Assembly (NCBI GenBank): GCA_902782305.1 | Contig: CACZMV010000006.1 | Coordinates: 1-64,000 of the forward strand | Length of the DNA: 64,000 bases | Origin: an uncultured Prevotellaceae bacterium | GTDB taxonomy: Bacteria > Bacteroidota > Bacteroidia > Bacteroidales > Bacteroidaceae | Direction of reading: 5' to 3' | Part shown: positions 7,805 through 17,254 of the stretch, piece by piece | How the letters are laid out: every line of letters starts with the position of its first letter | Numbering within the stretch: the first letter of the stretch is position 1 | The notes under the pieces: model-generated | Databases searched by the model: none | The model's input: only the letters and a program-made list of their open reading frames with translations | Told to the model about the DNA's origin: nothing | Translations under genes and position numbers: made by a program

Positions 7805-7812
7805 TATCTTTG
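7805..7812 (+). promoter_or_regulatory. -7 promoter box of the Type I operon
   Basis: TATCTTTG followed by CA lies 23 bp before the hsdM start codon. No TGCAG palindrome is present upstream, so the restriction-modification operon may have its own promoter in addition to read-through from the operator-controlled promoter at 7583. Confidence 0.6.
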
Positions 7813-7835
7813 CATAACAAATTCAAAATGATGGT

Positions 7836-9842
7836 ATGAATAACGAAAACAACATAAAAGAACAGGCTCGTGACATCATGCATTACGAAAGTAAAATCTG
7901 GGAGATTGCCGATCTTCTCCGCTCTGCTAGTATCAAACAGAGCGAGTTTCCAGATTTCATGATGCCATTCTTTGCGCTGATGATGCTCGAAGGTCGTATG
8001 CAGAATGCCATCCAGAAGGTTAAGGACGAAGAGGGTACTACACCAGAGGACGATTCGGAGGACTTCAAAGAGGCTTTTATAGAGATGAACTGTGGATACA
8101 ATGATTATATTGTGATGCAGGGTAAGACCTTGAAGGATATCTGTCAGAACGATACTACCTTTGAACAGGATTTCTATCGCTATTTGCATGAGTTCGATGA
8201 TGTCCTGAAAGTATTGCTGGGTATTGAGCGTGGCAGTAATGAGCAAAAATACCTGAATATGGATGGCAAAGTAGCAGAGCTTCGTGCTAAGAGGATTCTG
8301 ATGCAAGTGGTAACAGCTTGGTCAAATATCGATCTGTCGCCATACGACAACTCTGCCATCACAACACTTGAAGAGCATATCAAACGTAAGTGGGCTGATA
8401 TTTCTGCATCAACAGCAGGAGAACAGTACACCCCTGACGATATCATCTCGCTGATAACGGATATTGTCGCCACAAAGGTTTCCAAGCCTAAGAATCAGAT
8501 TATCCATGTCTATGACCCTACCTGTGGTGGTGCCAACTTGTTGTTTGGCGTTGAAGATCGTCTGAGGGCACAGGCTGGCTATCAGAACATTCACACCTGG
8601 GGTAGTGAGTATAACGACAAGCTTTATGCACTGGCTGCTATCGAAAGTCGTTTTCGCAACCACTCTAAGATTAGCTATGGCAATACGTTGACAACTGTAC
8701 CCTTCCATGATAAGCAGTTTGATGTGATTGTGGCTAATCCTCCTTATGGTGACAAATGGAGTGGATTTGAGAAGGAAATCAAGAATGATCAGACGGGACA
8801 GTTTGCTGGTGGTCTGCCTGGAATAGGCGATGGTCAATTGCTGTTTATGCAGCATATCCTTTGGCAGCTTGATTCCGAAGGTATCGCTGTCGAGGTGCAT
8901 AATGGCTCAACACTCTTCAGTGGTGATGCAGGAAGTGGTGAAAGCAACATCCGCAAGCATATTTTTGACAGAGATTGGGTGGAGGCTATTATCCAGATGC
9001 CACAAAACGAGTTCTTCAACACAGGTATCTATACCTATCTGTGGATTATGAATAAGAAGAAGCCTTTGGAGCGTAAGGATAAGGTGGCTCTTATTGATGG
9101 TAGCAACCTGTGGACTCTGTTGAAGAAGTCGAAGGGCGATAAGCGTCGTGAGATGATTCCTACTCAGCGCAAGGTTATTGTTGACGCTTTGACAGCCTTT
9201 GTTCCTAGTGATATCTGTAAGATATATCCTCGTGAATACTTCTACTATAATAAGCAGTCGTTGACGCTGACAGAGGTTGATGATGAGGGCCACTATGTCA
9301 GTGAACCCATCCTCTTAAAGGATATCAAGAGCATACAGCTGAATGATGAAGTGATAACGTCGCTCACTAAACTTGATCCAGTTGAAGGTAAGGCTTTGCA
9401 AGACAAGCTGAAGGCTGCTGATTTGTATGAGGACAAGCTGATAGTAACTCTTTCAGATGGTACCAGCTATCATTATGATAATGATAAGGAGACCATGATT
9501 TGTGAGAATGCTGACGAATGCAACTCGTTAGGCTGTGGCATCTTCAAGTTTAGTCTTTCCACATCGAAAGGCAAGAAGAATCTGAAGGTAGAGATTGTTA
9601 CTCGCACCACGAGTGACTATGAGATTATTCCTCATCATTTTGATGATTTGGAGAATAAGCGTGAGATAGATGCCTTCATGGCGAAATACGTCTTCAAACC
9701 TTTCGAGCTTGGTAGTAATACCATTGGTGTGGAGCTCAATTTCAACAAGGAGTTCTACGTACCAGAGAAGATTGAGAAGGTGGAGGATGTAATGGCTGAA
9801 ATCAAAGCCTTGAATAACGAACTAATGGAAATTGAGCTATGA
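7836..9842 (+). CDS. hsdM: Type I restriction-modification methyltransferase subunit HsdM
   Basis: The 668-residue protein transfers methyl groups to adenine N6 as part of a Type I complex with HsdS. It has an N-terminal helical domain (about 1-190), then motif I YDPTCGGANLLFG at 226-238 and an intact motif IV ANPPYG with Asn 301 to Tyr 304. The sequence FSGDAGSGESNIRKHIF follows in the core. A C-terminal region of about 200 residues beyond the catalytic core carries the LKDIKSIQLND and ETMICENADECNSLG segments and probably contacts HsdS. Its stop overlaps the start of the next gene by 4 bp (ATGA). It is a paralogue of the degenerate methyltransferase at 5317, but here the catalytic residues are present. 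Confidence 0.92.
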   Translation: MNNENNIKEQARDIMHYESKIWEIADLLRSASIKQSEFPDFMMPFFALMMLEGRMQNAIQKVKDEEGTTPEDDSEDFKEAFIEMNCGYNDYIVMQGKTLKDICQNDTTFEQDFYRYLHEFDDVLKVLLGIERGSNEQKYLNMDGKVAELRAKRILMQVVTAWSNIDLSPYDNSAITTLEEHIKRKWADISASTAGEQYTPDDIISLITDIVATKVSKPKNQIIHVYDPTCGGANLLFGVEDRLRAQAGYQNIHTWGSEYNDKLYALAAIESRFRNHSKISYGNTLTTVPFHDKQFDVIVANPPYGDKWSGFEKEIKNDQTGQFAGGLPGIGDGQLLFMQHILWQLDSEGIAVEVHNGSTLFSGDAGSGESNIRKHIFDRDWVEAIIQMPQNEFFNTGIYTYLWIMNKKKPLERKDKVALIDGSNLWTLLKKSKGDKRREMIPTQRKVIVDALTAFVPSDICKIYPREYFYYNKQSLTLTEVDDEGHYVSEPILLKDIKSIQLNDEVITSLTKLDPVEGKALQDKLKAADLYEDKLIVTLSDGTSYHYDNDKETMICENADECNSLGCGIFKFSLSTSKGKKNLKVEIVTRTTSDYEIIPHHFDDLENKREIDAFMAKYVFKPFELGSNTIGVELNFNKEFYVPEKIEKVEDVMAEIKALNNELMEIEL

Positions 9843-10981
9843 GCACAGAGTTGCAGACATATAACACCCTTTTACGCCACATCAAACAAAGAGTAGCTCA
9901 GGCCCAACAGCGTGCCATCTATTCAGCAAACGAAGAGATGCTGCGCATGTACTGGGATATTGGCGAGATGCTTACAAACAGTCAAATGGCAGACGGTTGG
10001 GGTCAGAAAACCCTTGAGCGATTGTCTGTTGACTTGAAGAACGAGTTCCCTGCAATCAAGGGATTCTCGGTGCGTAACATGCAATGCATGATGCAGTTCT
10101 TTAATGAGTACAATTCAGAACTGACCATGGTGAAGAAGGTGGAGAATCCAATTACGCAATCGGCAATTGCGCAATTGAATAAAAATGCAGAAACGGATAA
10201 TTATCCAATTACGCAATCGCCAATTTCGCAATTACCAACATACAATTTCGAGTTGCCTATAAAGCATCTTTCATGGACTCATAATATAGTGCTTATCCAG
10301 AAAATCAAGGATATTCGCGCTCGTTATTGGTATATGGTGCAATGCATCAAGTCGAATTGGAAAGTGGATTATCTGAAGGAGGTTATTTCTCGAGATGACT
10401 ATGGCAAGCATGGTGCATTGGCGAATAATTTTTCAGAGACACTGCCTTCTAACGAAGCTCACGAGGTGACATCGATGTTAAAAGACCCCTACATCTTCGA
10501 CATGTTGACTTTTACAGAAGAATACAATGAGCGCGATGTAGAGATTGGTTTGGTGAAGCATGTAGAGCAGTTCCTGGTAGAGATGGGAGCTGGCTTTGGC
10601 TTTATGGGCAGGCAATACCACATAGAGGTGTCTGGCGATGATTATTATATTGACCTGCTGATGTATAATTCGTTTATGCATAGGTATATGGTGGTTGAAC
10701 TGAAGAATACGGAGTTTAAGCCTGAATACATTGGCAAGCTTAATTTCTATTGTTCTGCAGTTGACGATATTCTTTGTCGTGAGGGCGATCATCGTACGAT
10801 TGGCTTGCTGCTTTGTAAGACAAAGGATAAGGTAAAGGCAGAATATGCCTTACGTGACATTGTGAAGCCAATTGGTATCTCTGACTATGAGTTAGGGCAA
10901 GTCTTGCCAAATGATTTCAGAGGCAGCCTGCCCACCATTGAGGAGATTGAAAGTGAGTTTGAAGAAAGGAGTGAAGAATGA
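9839..10981 (+). CDS. YhcG/DUF1016-type PD-(D/E)xK nuclease inside the Type I operon
   Basis: The 380-residue protein has the two-domain DUF1016 layout. The N-terminal half (about 1-115) has RIYSANEEMLRMYWDIGEM-like features, and the C-terminal half (about 200-370) is a PD-(D/E)xK nuclease. The likely catalytic residues are Asp 272 in YYIDLLMYN and Glu 287 and Lys 289 in VVELKN. Homologues are common between the M and S genes of Bacteroidetes Type I systems, where their exact job is not established. The gene overlaps both neighbours by 4 bp. Residues about 103-135 are a low-complexity insertion between the two domains, made from two copies of a short repeat containing PITQS. Confidence 0.85.
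   Translation: MSTELQTYNTLLRHIKQRVAQAQQRAIYSANEEMLRMYWDIGEMLTNSQMADGWGQKTLERLSVDLKNEFPAIKGFSVRNMQCMMQFFNEYNSELTMVKKVENPITQSAIAQLNKNAETDNYPITQSPISQLPTYNFELPIKHLSWTHNIVLIQKIKDIRARYWYMVQCIKSNWKVDYLKEVISRDDYGKHGALANNFSETLPSNEAHEVTSMLKDPYIFDMLTFTEEYNERDVEIGLVKHVEQFLVEMGAGFGFMGRQYHIEVSGDDYYIDLLMYNSFMHRYMVVELKNTEFKPEYIGKLNFYCSAVDDILCREGDHRTIGLLLCKTKDKVKAEYALRDIVKPIGISDYELGQVLPNDFRGSLPTIEEIESEFEERSEE
10147..10235 (+). repeat. duplicated AATTACGCAAT word repeat inside the YhcG-like gene
   Basis: About 31 bases starting TCCAATTACGCAATCG occur at 10147-10177 and again, with a few changes, at 10204-10235. Within each copy the words CAATTGCGCAATTG or similar repeat again. The insertion keeps the reading frame and adds two PITQS segments at the domain linker. 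It has the same character as the intergenic word repeats elsewhere in the window. Confidence 0.75.
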
Positions 10982-12174
10982 GATTAAAGGATATAACCAC
11001 ATTAAATCCCCAATATAGAGGAAAAGAACTATACAATAATGTATCGTTTGTTCCTATGGAGAGTCTTCGCAATGGAAGTATCGATTTAAAAGACATTTCT
11101 TTTGCAGAAGGGAAGGGTAAATATACCTATTTTGGTAATGGAGACTTGCTTGTTGCAAAAGTTACGCCATGCTTTGAAAATGGAAATATTGCAATAGCAG
11201 ATAATCTGGAACAAGGCGTTGGTTTTGGAAGCTCTGAAATATTTGTTCTTCGTATGAAGAAGGGTTTCTTAAATTCTTATTTGTTCTATTTGTCTCAAAC
11301 ATCAAAGTTCCAAGATGCAGCTTGTGCTACAATGTGTGGCGTTGGTGGGTTAAAACGTATATCTCCATTATTTATGCGCACATATGAGTTGGATTTGCCA
11401 GTTTTATCAGAACAGCAAAGGATAGTGGAGAAGCTTGATGCACAGCTTTCTTCGATAGATAAGCGCATATCAGTATTAGAGCAACAACTAGATGCTTATG
11501 CTCGATTAAAGAAGAGCGTTATTCATCAAGCTGTAACTCGTGGCCTTAATCCTAATGTCACCTTGAAAGATTCTGGTATAGAGTGGATAGGAATGATTCC
11601 AGAGCATTGGGTGACAAAAAGAGTGAAGGATGTTTGCAAAGTTGTTTGTGGTGCTACTCCAAAAGAAGATCAATTATATTGGGATGGTGATATTATTTGG
11701 ATTTCACCTTCTGATATGACTGAATTCGGTGAAATTGAAAGAGGAGCAAGGACAATTACTAATGATGGATATCAATCTTGTGGCACAACTTTAGTGCCTA
11801 AAAATTCGATAATAATGTCAACTCGTGCGCCTATCGGGAAAACAAACATTGCATTAAATGAAATGTGTACCAATCAAGGCTGTAAGTGTTTGACTAGCAA
11901 AAGTCTAAATATGAGATATATGCTCTATACTATTTGGAGTAAAAAAGAAAATTTCCAAGCATTGGGTAGAGGTACAACTTTTATTGAATTGAGTACAAAA
12001 GATTTGTCATTATTTTGCTTGGCACTTCCTCCTCTCTCTGAGCAACAAGAAATCGCCAACTATCTCGATGAGAAATGCGCGAAGATTGACGCTGCTATAG
12101 AAAATATCACCAAACAGATAGATGCTTCGAAACGGTTGAGAAAAGCCATTATCAACGAGGCTATATCTGGATAA
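10978..12174 (+). CDS. hsdS: Type I restriction-modification specificity subunit HsdS
   Basis: The 398-residue protein determines which DNA sequence the Type I complex recognises. Two target-recognition domains (about 1-135 and 205-345) alternate with two conserved helical regions: LSEQQRIVEKLDAQLSSI around 142-159 and SEQQEIANYLDEKCAKID around 354-371. The N-terminal domain begins directly at the recognition fold, without the usual lead-in. It overlaps the YhcG-like gene by 4 bp and is followed after 32 bp by hsdR. S subunits often vary by recombination of their domains; no second S gene or inverted copy was seen here. Confidence 0.92.
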   Translation: MRLKDITTLNPQYRGKELYNNVSFVPMESLRNGSIDLKDISFAEGKGKYTYFGNGDLLVAKVTPCFENGNIAIADNLEQGVGFGSSEIFVLRMKKGFLNSYLFYLSQTSKFQDAACATMCGVGGLKRISPLFMRTYELDLPVLSEQQRIVEKLDAQLSSIDKRISVLEQQLDAYARLKKSVIHQAVTRGLNPNVTLKDSGIEWIGMIPEHWVTKRVKDVCKVVCGATPKEDQLYWDGDIIWISPSDMTEFGEIERGARTITNDGYQSCGTTLVPKNSIIMSTRAPIGKTNIALNEMCTNQGCKCLTSKSLNMRYMLYTIWSKKENFQALGRGTTFIELSTKDLSLFCLALPPLSEQQEIANYLDEKCAKIDAAIENITKQIDASKRLRKAIINEAISG

Positions 12175-12206
12175 GTATATACGAATTAACTAAAAATCTA
12201 AGAAAT

Positions 12207-15200
12207 ATGGACGAGGGCCAGTTACAGAGAAAATACGTGATGGAATTCTTCTGTAGAAAGGAAGAAGAAGGAGGCTTGGGGTATCAGAATGTACCTTCAA
12301 GCCAGGTTAACCCTGACCTCTTTATTCCATCGGACATGGAAGCCTTCTTACGCAATAGCGACGAGGATATGTGGAACCGTATGGTTTCTCATTACAAAGG
12401 TAACAAAGAGGCCATGTTGGCAGATTTGCGCAAAGTGATTAAGGCAAAATTGCTGGCATCAAAGAATGTGGCTACTTTTCTTAATGGTAATAAGACCATT
12501 GGCTTCGCTGGTGAGTCAGTGCCCTTGTTCTATCCCTCTGGCTCAGTACTGGTAGGAGATGAGGAATTTAATAAGAATATATTCTCAGCTGTTCAAGAGT
12601 GTACCCATGTGTTCTACTACGAGAGTGGCAGAATAAACAGCATCAGGCCTGATATCTCTTTCTTCCTGAATGGCATCTTTATAGGCTATCTTGAACTGAA
12701 AACGGTTTTAAAGGGTCAAACAGCCAAAGAGCATGGAAGACGTAAAATAGCCAAAGATTATCTCTCGACCATCAAAGGAATTGCTGAGCGCAGAAAATCT
12801 GGACCAGTGGTTTACAATGAAAAGGTTCGCTCAGAATTGATGGCTATCTATGAGAAGGCCATCCACCTGACGACTTCAGATATCAACGAGACTTATGTCA
12901 TTCGTGGCATTAGCAATTTCTTTGATAATGCCATGCAGGATTTCATGCAGGAGACTCCTCACACCATCGATGAGATGTGGGATGATATCTTTAAAGTGTT
13001 TAAGATTTATCCCATAACATCGCCACTATTGAAGGAACAAGAGCGTTTTGAGGAGGTGATGAAAGCACTCTATAGCAAAAAGATGATAGAGAAAGAGATA
13101 CTTTACTTTAACTTCATAGAGTATAAGTATGTCAAGAAGAACGGGAAGCGTGTACGCACGTCGAATACCGGACACTTGATATCTCCACGCCCAAAGCAGA
13201 AGTTTGGTTGTGACAAGATTATGGTTAGGATTCAGGAGATGTTAGACCATGAAAAAGATCCTAATTACTATACCAATAAACTGCGCAATGAGCTGATAGC
13301 AATTGGTACACCTGAGGCAAAGATAGAGGAGATTATCCATCTGCGCGATCGTTATAACAACAACAAGTATGTCTACTCGCTATTGATGCAGTATGCTGCT
13401 GGATTCGGCAAGAGTAACATTATTGGCTGGCTAGCCCTTCAGCTAAAGGACTATCGCTATAATGGCGATTATGCCTATAATAAGATTCTGCTGGTAGTAG
13501 ATCGCTTGCAATTGAGAGACCAGCTTGATACCATGATGATGAATATGAACATCGACAAATCGATGTTTGTAGAGGCTACTGATAACGATACGTTTGTAAG
13601 GGCTCTCGATGAACAAGAACGCATCATAGTGGTGAATATACAGAAGTTTCTGGAGATGCAGAAAGCCATCAATGAGTCAAAACGCAAATTGGCAAAGATG
13701 CGTGTGGCCTTCTTGATAGACGAGATACACCGTAGCCAGACAGGTGATGAGAATCAGGAGATGATAGACCTCTTTACCAGACTGCAACAGACTTTCGAAG
13801 CTGATGGACAGACTATTGCCAAGAAGAATCTGTTGGTAGGTTTCACAGCTACACCAAGTGATGACACTTTAACCCGATTTGGTGAGTTCCGTAGTGCAAC
13901 AACCATCCCCATGTGGACACCTTTTGATTGCTACAGCATGAAGGAGGCCATAGCTGATGGCTACATCCTTGACCCAACAAAACATATCGTCACTTATACA
14001 GTGCCAGTGAAATTCTGCTTGCCAGCAGAATTGGAAGGAAGGGATGACATCTATATCAGACAGAATAAGCAGAAAATCTATGCATTCGAACCTCGTATGA
14101 GGAAGGTTTCTGAATTCATAGTAGAACGCTTGGTTAGTCTTGTATATGGTAAGATTAGGGGTAAGGGTAAGGCCATGTTGGCAGTATCGAGCATACCCAT
14201 AGCCATCAAGTATTTCTACATACTACGTAAACTCTATGCAGAAAAGTGCAAGGAGAAGAAATATGAGAAGTATAAAGATGCACCTATTTATATTGTCTAT
14301 AGCGACAGTCAGGAGCACGAAAACTGTAGTACGTTAAACAGTGGTCTGAATGAAGAAACTGTAGTATCGAACTTTAAGAATGTCGATGACAATGGATTAA
14401 TCATCGTGGTTGACAAGCTACAGACAGGTTTCGATGAGCCTAGACTCCACACTCTTTTCCTCGACAAGGAAATTACAGATATCAATGCGATACAGACCAT
14501 CAGCCGTGTTAATCGCACCTGTAAGTATAAAGAAGAGTGCCATGTGATTGACTTCTCTTGGGAAGGCGTGAACAGGAAGAATATCAAAGCAGCGTTTAAG
14601 AAATTCTGCGATATGGCTGTCTCAGATTTTAATCCTGAGGAAGAAGCCAGAAGAGTTGTTGCTTTCTATCGCCTGATGTGCGAGAGTGAGCCATATAGAG
14701 GATGGTATTCTCGCTATCTCCTAAAACGTGAGGAGCCTTCATTTGTGCTTGACATGGAAGATGGTTTCAGAAGATGGATAAAGAAGTGTTTTGAAGAGGC
14801 AGAGAATGCTCGTAAATACAATAAGGAAAACGAACTTAATCCTGGTGACGATGACTATCAGGACGAGACAAATGCAGCCAGTGTGCTTAGAGGTATTATT
14901 GGTAGTTATGGCTCTGCCATCAGGGATTTGCAGGACGTATTTGAGATAGATGATAAGTATTACGATGAAGTATTCCTGTCATTCTGGGCTATCTATTGCC
15001 ACATATATCGTCAGGTTACCAAGAACGATGAAAAGATTTATGAGTACGATGTAGTGGATAGCGATGAGCTACCAGGTATCACCATGACAGAAGACGATGA
15101 TGACGATGATACTGGTCATGGTGGAGGTGGAAGAGGTGGTATCGTTGTTCCTACATCACCCAAAGCCAAATCAATAGAGGAAGTACTGAGAATTCTTCGC

Positions 15201-16256
15201 CAATTAAACGAGAAGGAAGAGATTAAGGCATATCTGGCAAGGATATGGCTTAAGGAGATTGGCATCATGTTCGATTATATTAAGTCTGATGAGGCATTTA
15301 TTGCATACATCAAAGACTCTAATTACTCTGATGAAGACAAACAGCAAGAGTATAAGAAGAGGCAGGACAAGTATCGTAGGGGATTACGAAACAGACCAGA
15401 TTTTGCCCAAGTAGAGTTGTTTAAGCAAATGCTGAATGACAATACTGAGCATCTGTTTGCTATCTTCATGAGAGACTTCAAGAATGTTGAGAATGGTAAT
15501 TCTGATTTCAATTACGATACGACAGAGCATAATACGCCAGAAAATAGCGATAAACCATTCAATCTGAACGAACTGTTGAAAGAGGCTATGCAGAAGATAC
15601 GCCCAGATTACAATGAGGCGTTACTCAAAGAGGCGTTAGTGGAGCAATATGCTAGCGACTTTGATGATCTCAAAAATAATATCAGAAGCTTAGATGAGGT
15701 TGTCGACAATCTGATGATGGTTTTGAACAAGAAGACACTTGATAACTATGATGGTATCAACGAAATGCTAAAAGACACTCTTAATACACTACTAAGAGCC
15801 CTAAAGCTGAGCCCGTCAGAAAAGCGCCAGTTGCTTACCACTTTGCTCATTAAGTACGAAACCTACCTTAAGAAGCTGTATTATCTGATTAAGGGGAAAG
15901 AGGTTCCAGCAAAGGAAGAGGGTAAAAATGCAACTCTGGCAAACGCCATATTCGCGATACCTTCGCTTAAAAATCTGATGTACAGTACAACACCTGCATA
16001 TAAGGTCTTCAATGAAAAACTCAACATACTCCGTGATTTGAGAAATACGGAGTCACATGGTTCGATTAGTATCTCTGAGGAAGAAATTGATGCAGCTATC
16101 CACGTAGTGATTGATATGTATCTTTTTGTGACTGCAACCAATATCACTGAACTTGAGATGTCTGGTCACTATCCGGACATTGCTGATATGGTAAATATAA
16201 ATAAAATGTTTGTTCAAGAAGACAATGTCGGAATGGCTGCTGAACCCCAGCAATGA
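12207..16256 (+). CDS. hsdR: Type I restriction subunit HsdR with C-terminal HEPN-like domain
   Basis: The 1349-residue protein is the translocase and endonuclease subunit. The nuclease site is visible near the N terminus: RPDISFFLNG (Asp 149) and LELKT (Glu 163, Lys 165). The helicase core has a Walker A variant AAGFGKSN around 397-404, DEIH at 505-508, GFTATPSD around 546 and QTISRVNRT for the arginine-finger motif. An Asp-run plus Gly-rich linker at about 961-985 separates a long C-terminal region. Near the end, residues 1279-1284 read RNTESH, the RNxxxH pattern of HEPN ribonuclease domains, in a helical setting. This last domain is unusual for HsdR and may be an RNase or just a structural HEPN fold; that part is inference. 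The gene sits between hsdS and two unknown genes. Confidence 0.9.
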   Translation: MDEGQLQRKYVMEFFCRKEEEGGLGYQNVPSSQVNPDLFIPSDMEAFLRNSDEDMWNRMVSHYKGNKEAMLADLRKVIKAKLLASKNVATFLNGNKTIGFAGESVPLFYPSGSVLVGDEEFNKNIFSAVQECTHVFYYESGRINSIRPDISFFLNGIFIGYLELKTVLKGQTAKEHGRRKIAKDYLSTIKGIAERRKSGPVVYNEKVRSELMAIYEKAIHLTTSDINETYVIRGISNFFDNAMQDFMQETPHTIDEMWDDIFKVFKIYPITSPLLKEQERFEEVMKALYSKKMIEKEILYFNFIEYKYVKKNGKRVRTSNTGHLISPRPKQKFGCDKIMVRIQEMLDHEKDPNYYTNKLRNELIAIGTPEAKIEEIIHLRDRYNNNKYVYSLLMQYAAGFGKSNIIGWLALQLKDYRYNGDYAYNKILLVVDRLQLRDQLDTMMMNMNIDKSMFVEATDNDTFVRALDEQERIIVVNIQKFLEMQKAINESKRKLAKMRVAFLIDEIHRSQTGDENQEMIDLFTRLQQTFEADGQTIAKKNLLVGFTATPSDDTLTRFGEFRSATTIPMWTPFDCYSMKEAIADGYILDPTKHIVTYTVPVKFCLPAELEGRDDIYIRQNKQKIYAFEPRMRKVSEFIVERLVSLVYGKIRGKGKAMLAVSSIPIAIKYFYILRKLYAEKCKEKKYEKYKDAPIYIVYSDSQEHENCSTLNSGLNEETVVSNFKNVDDNGLIIVVDKLQTGFDEPRLHTLFLDKEITDINAIQTISRVNRTCKYKEECHVIDFSWEGVNRKNIKAAFKKFCDMAVSDFNPEEEARRVVAFYRLMCESEPYRGWYSRYLLKREEPSFVLDMEDGFRRWIKKCFEEAENARKYNKENELNPGDDDYQDETNAASVLRGIIGSYGSAIRDLQDVFEIDDKYYDEVFLSFWAIYCHIYRQVTKNDEKIYEYDVVDSDELPGITMTEDDDDDDTGHGGGGRGGIVVPTSPKAKSIEEVLRILRQLNEKEEIKAYLARIWLKEIGIMFDYIKSDEAFIAYIKDSNYSDEDKQQEYKKRQDKYRRGLRNRPDFAQVELFKQMLNDNTEHLFAIFMRDFKNVENGNSDFNYDTTEHNTPENSDKPFNLNELLKEAMQKIRPDYNEALLKEALVEQYASDFDDLKNNIRSLDEVVDNLMMVLNKKTLDNYDGINEMLKDTLNTLLRALKLSPSEKRQLLTTLLIKYETYLKKLYYLIKGKEVPAKEEGKNATLANAIFAIPSLKNLMYSTTPAYKVFNEKLNILRDLRNTESHGSISISEEEIDAAIHVVIDMYLFVTATNITELEMSGHYPDIADMVNINKMFVQEDNVGMAAEPQQ

Positions 16257-16292
16257 AACGTTTTTTAAAAATACAATGAGACATTAAATCAT

Positions 16293-17243
16293 ATGGCTAC
16301 ATTCGCAATATATAATTATCAATTCGCCAAGATTATACGGCGTGCGAGAGAAGGGCGTCTATTCCCCAAAGACGCTGTAGAAATGGATGCAGAGGAGGCT
16401 TTCCCTCAGCGTCAACAGATTTTTGGGGCTTTGTTGGAAAATGACTATAATGCAGAGCAGGAAATCAACAAAATCAAGTTTATCAACGGGAGAAGCGACA
16501 AGGAGTTTATTCACAGACACTTGATGCCACCAACAGACGATATTGTGGTGATGAGAATGGCCAATGTACGTAAAACATCCTATGTTAACAAGAACTTCAA
16601 CGAAGACCATATTGAAGATTATCAGAACTGTATAGTAATTATTGATAATCGCCCTGGAATTCAGCGAATTCTGATAGAGAACAAAAAGCGTGCATTTCAA
16701 GATGTAAAGCAGGTGGCTAATATCCTTGCCTTTACCTTTGATCAACTACTAAAGCCATTTAGCTTGAAAATTGAGTTGATGCACTTACAGGAGTCAAAAA
16801 AGTTCTGGCAATATGTGGAGGATAGGCGTTCTTATCCTACAGGCTTCTATAGGGTAAGCTTTCATCTGCCACATCTGAATCTGGAGCGTTTGAGAAAGGT
16901 GTATGACAGTGTGTTGAACCAATCACGCGAATCATTCAACAGCGATTTGGATTGGTCGTTCAAGGCTAACGAGGGAGGACAGATTCACTTCGACAAGAAA
17001 GACGAGCGACAGAAGACACTTATCGAATATATGATGGAGGATGTGGGCAGTAATAATATTAAGCTATATCCGAACCAAAACAAGCGTAAGGCTATTATCG
17101 TGGGCAGAGATTCGTTTGCTGCTATCGGTATCAGCGAGAGTACCATCAAACGCTTGATAGAAGACGTGATGACGGGTGATTTGTTTGGTAGTGCAGCACT
17201 AACTGAAATCAAAATAAAGACTAAGACAGGCATTGATCCCTAA
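16293..17243 (+). CDS. unknown protein encoded after hsdR, first of two
   Basis: This 316-residue protein belongs to no family I recognise. It begins MATFAIYNYQFAKI, has no signal peptide or membrane segment, and alternates predicted strands and helices. Notable segments are VVMRMANVRKTSY (about 85-97), the strand CIVIIDN (113-119) followed by IENKKRAF (129-136), and a C-terminal HFDKKDERQKTLIEYMMED. The segment with IIDN, PGIQRI and IENKK could suggest a nuclease-like active site but is too weak to claim. It starts 36 bp after hsdR, and the next gene starts 11 bp after its stop, so it is very likely part of the restriction operon. A partner role in defence is inferred from position only. Confidence 0.62.
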   Translation: MATFAIYNYQFAKIIRRAREGRLFPKDAVEMDAEEAFPQRQQIFGALLENDYNAEQEINKIKFINGRSDKEFIHRHLMPPTDDIVVMRMANVRKTSYVNKNFNEDHIEDYQNCIVIIDNRPGIQRILIENKKRAFQDVKQVANILAFTFDQLLKPFSLKIELMHLQESKKFWQYVEDRRSYPTGFYRVSFHLPHLNLERLRKVYDSVLNQSRESFNSDLDWSFKANEGGQIHFDKKDERQKTLIEYMMEDVGSNNIKLYPNQNKRKAIIVGRDSFAAIGISESTIKRLIEDVMTGDLFGSAALTEIKIKTKTGIDP

Positions 17244-17254
17244 ACTATAGATGT

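Noticed and set aside
14238..14256. TGCAGAAAAGTGCA inside hsdR, similar to the operator
   Set aside because: It is one base shorter, has no -7 box downstream and lies within coding sequence, so it is probably a chance match.
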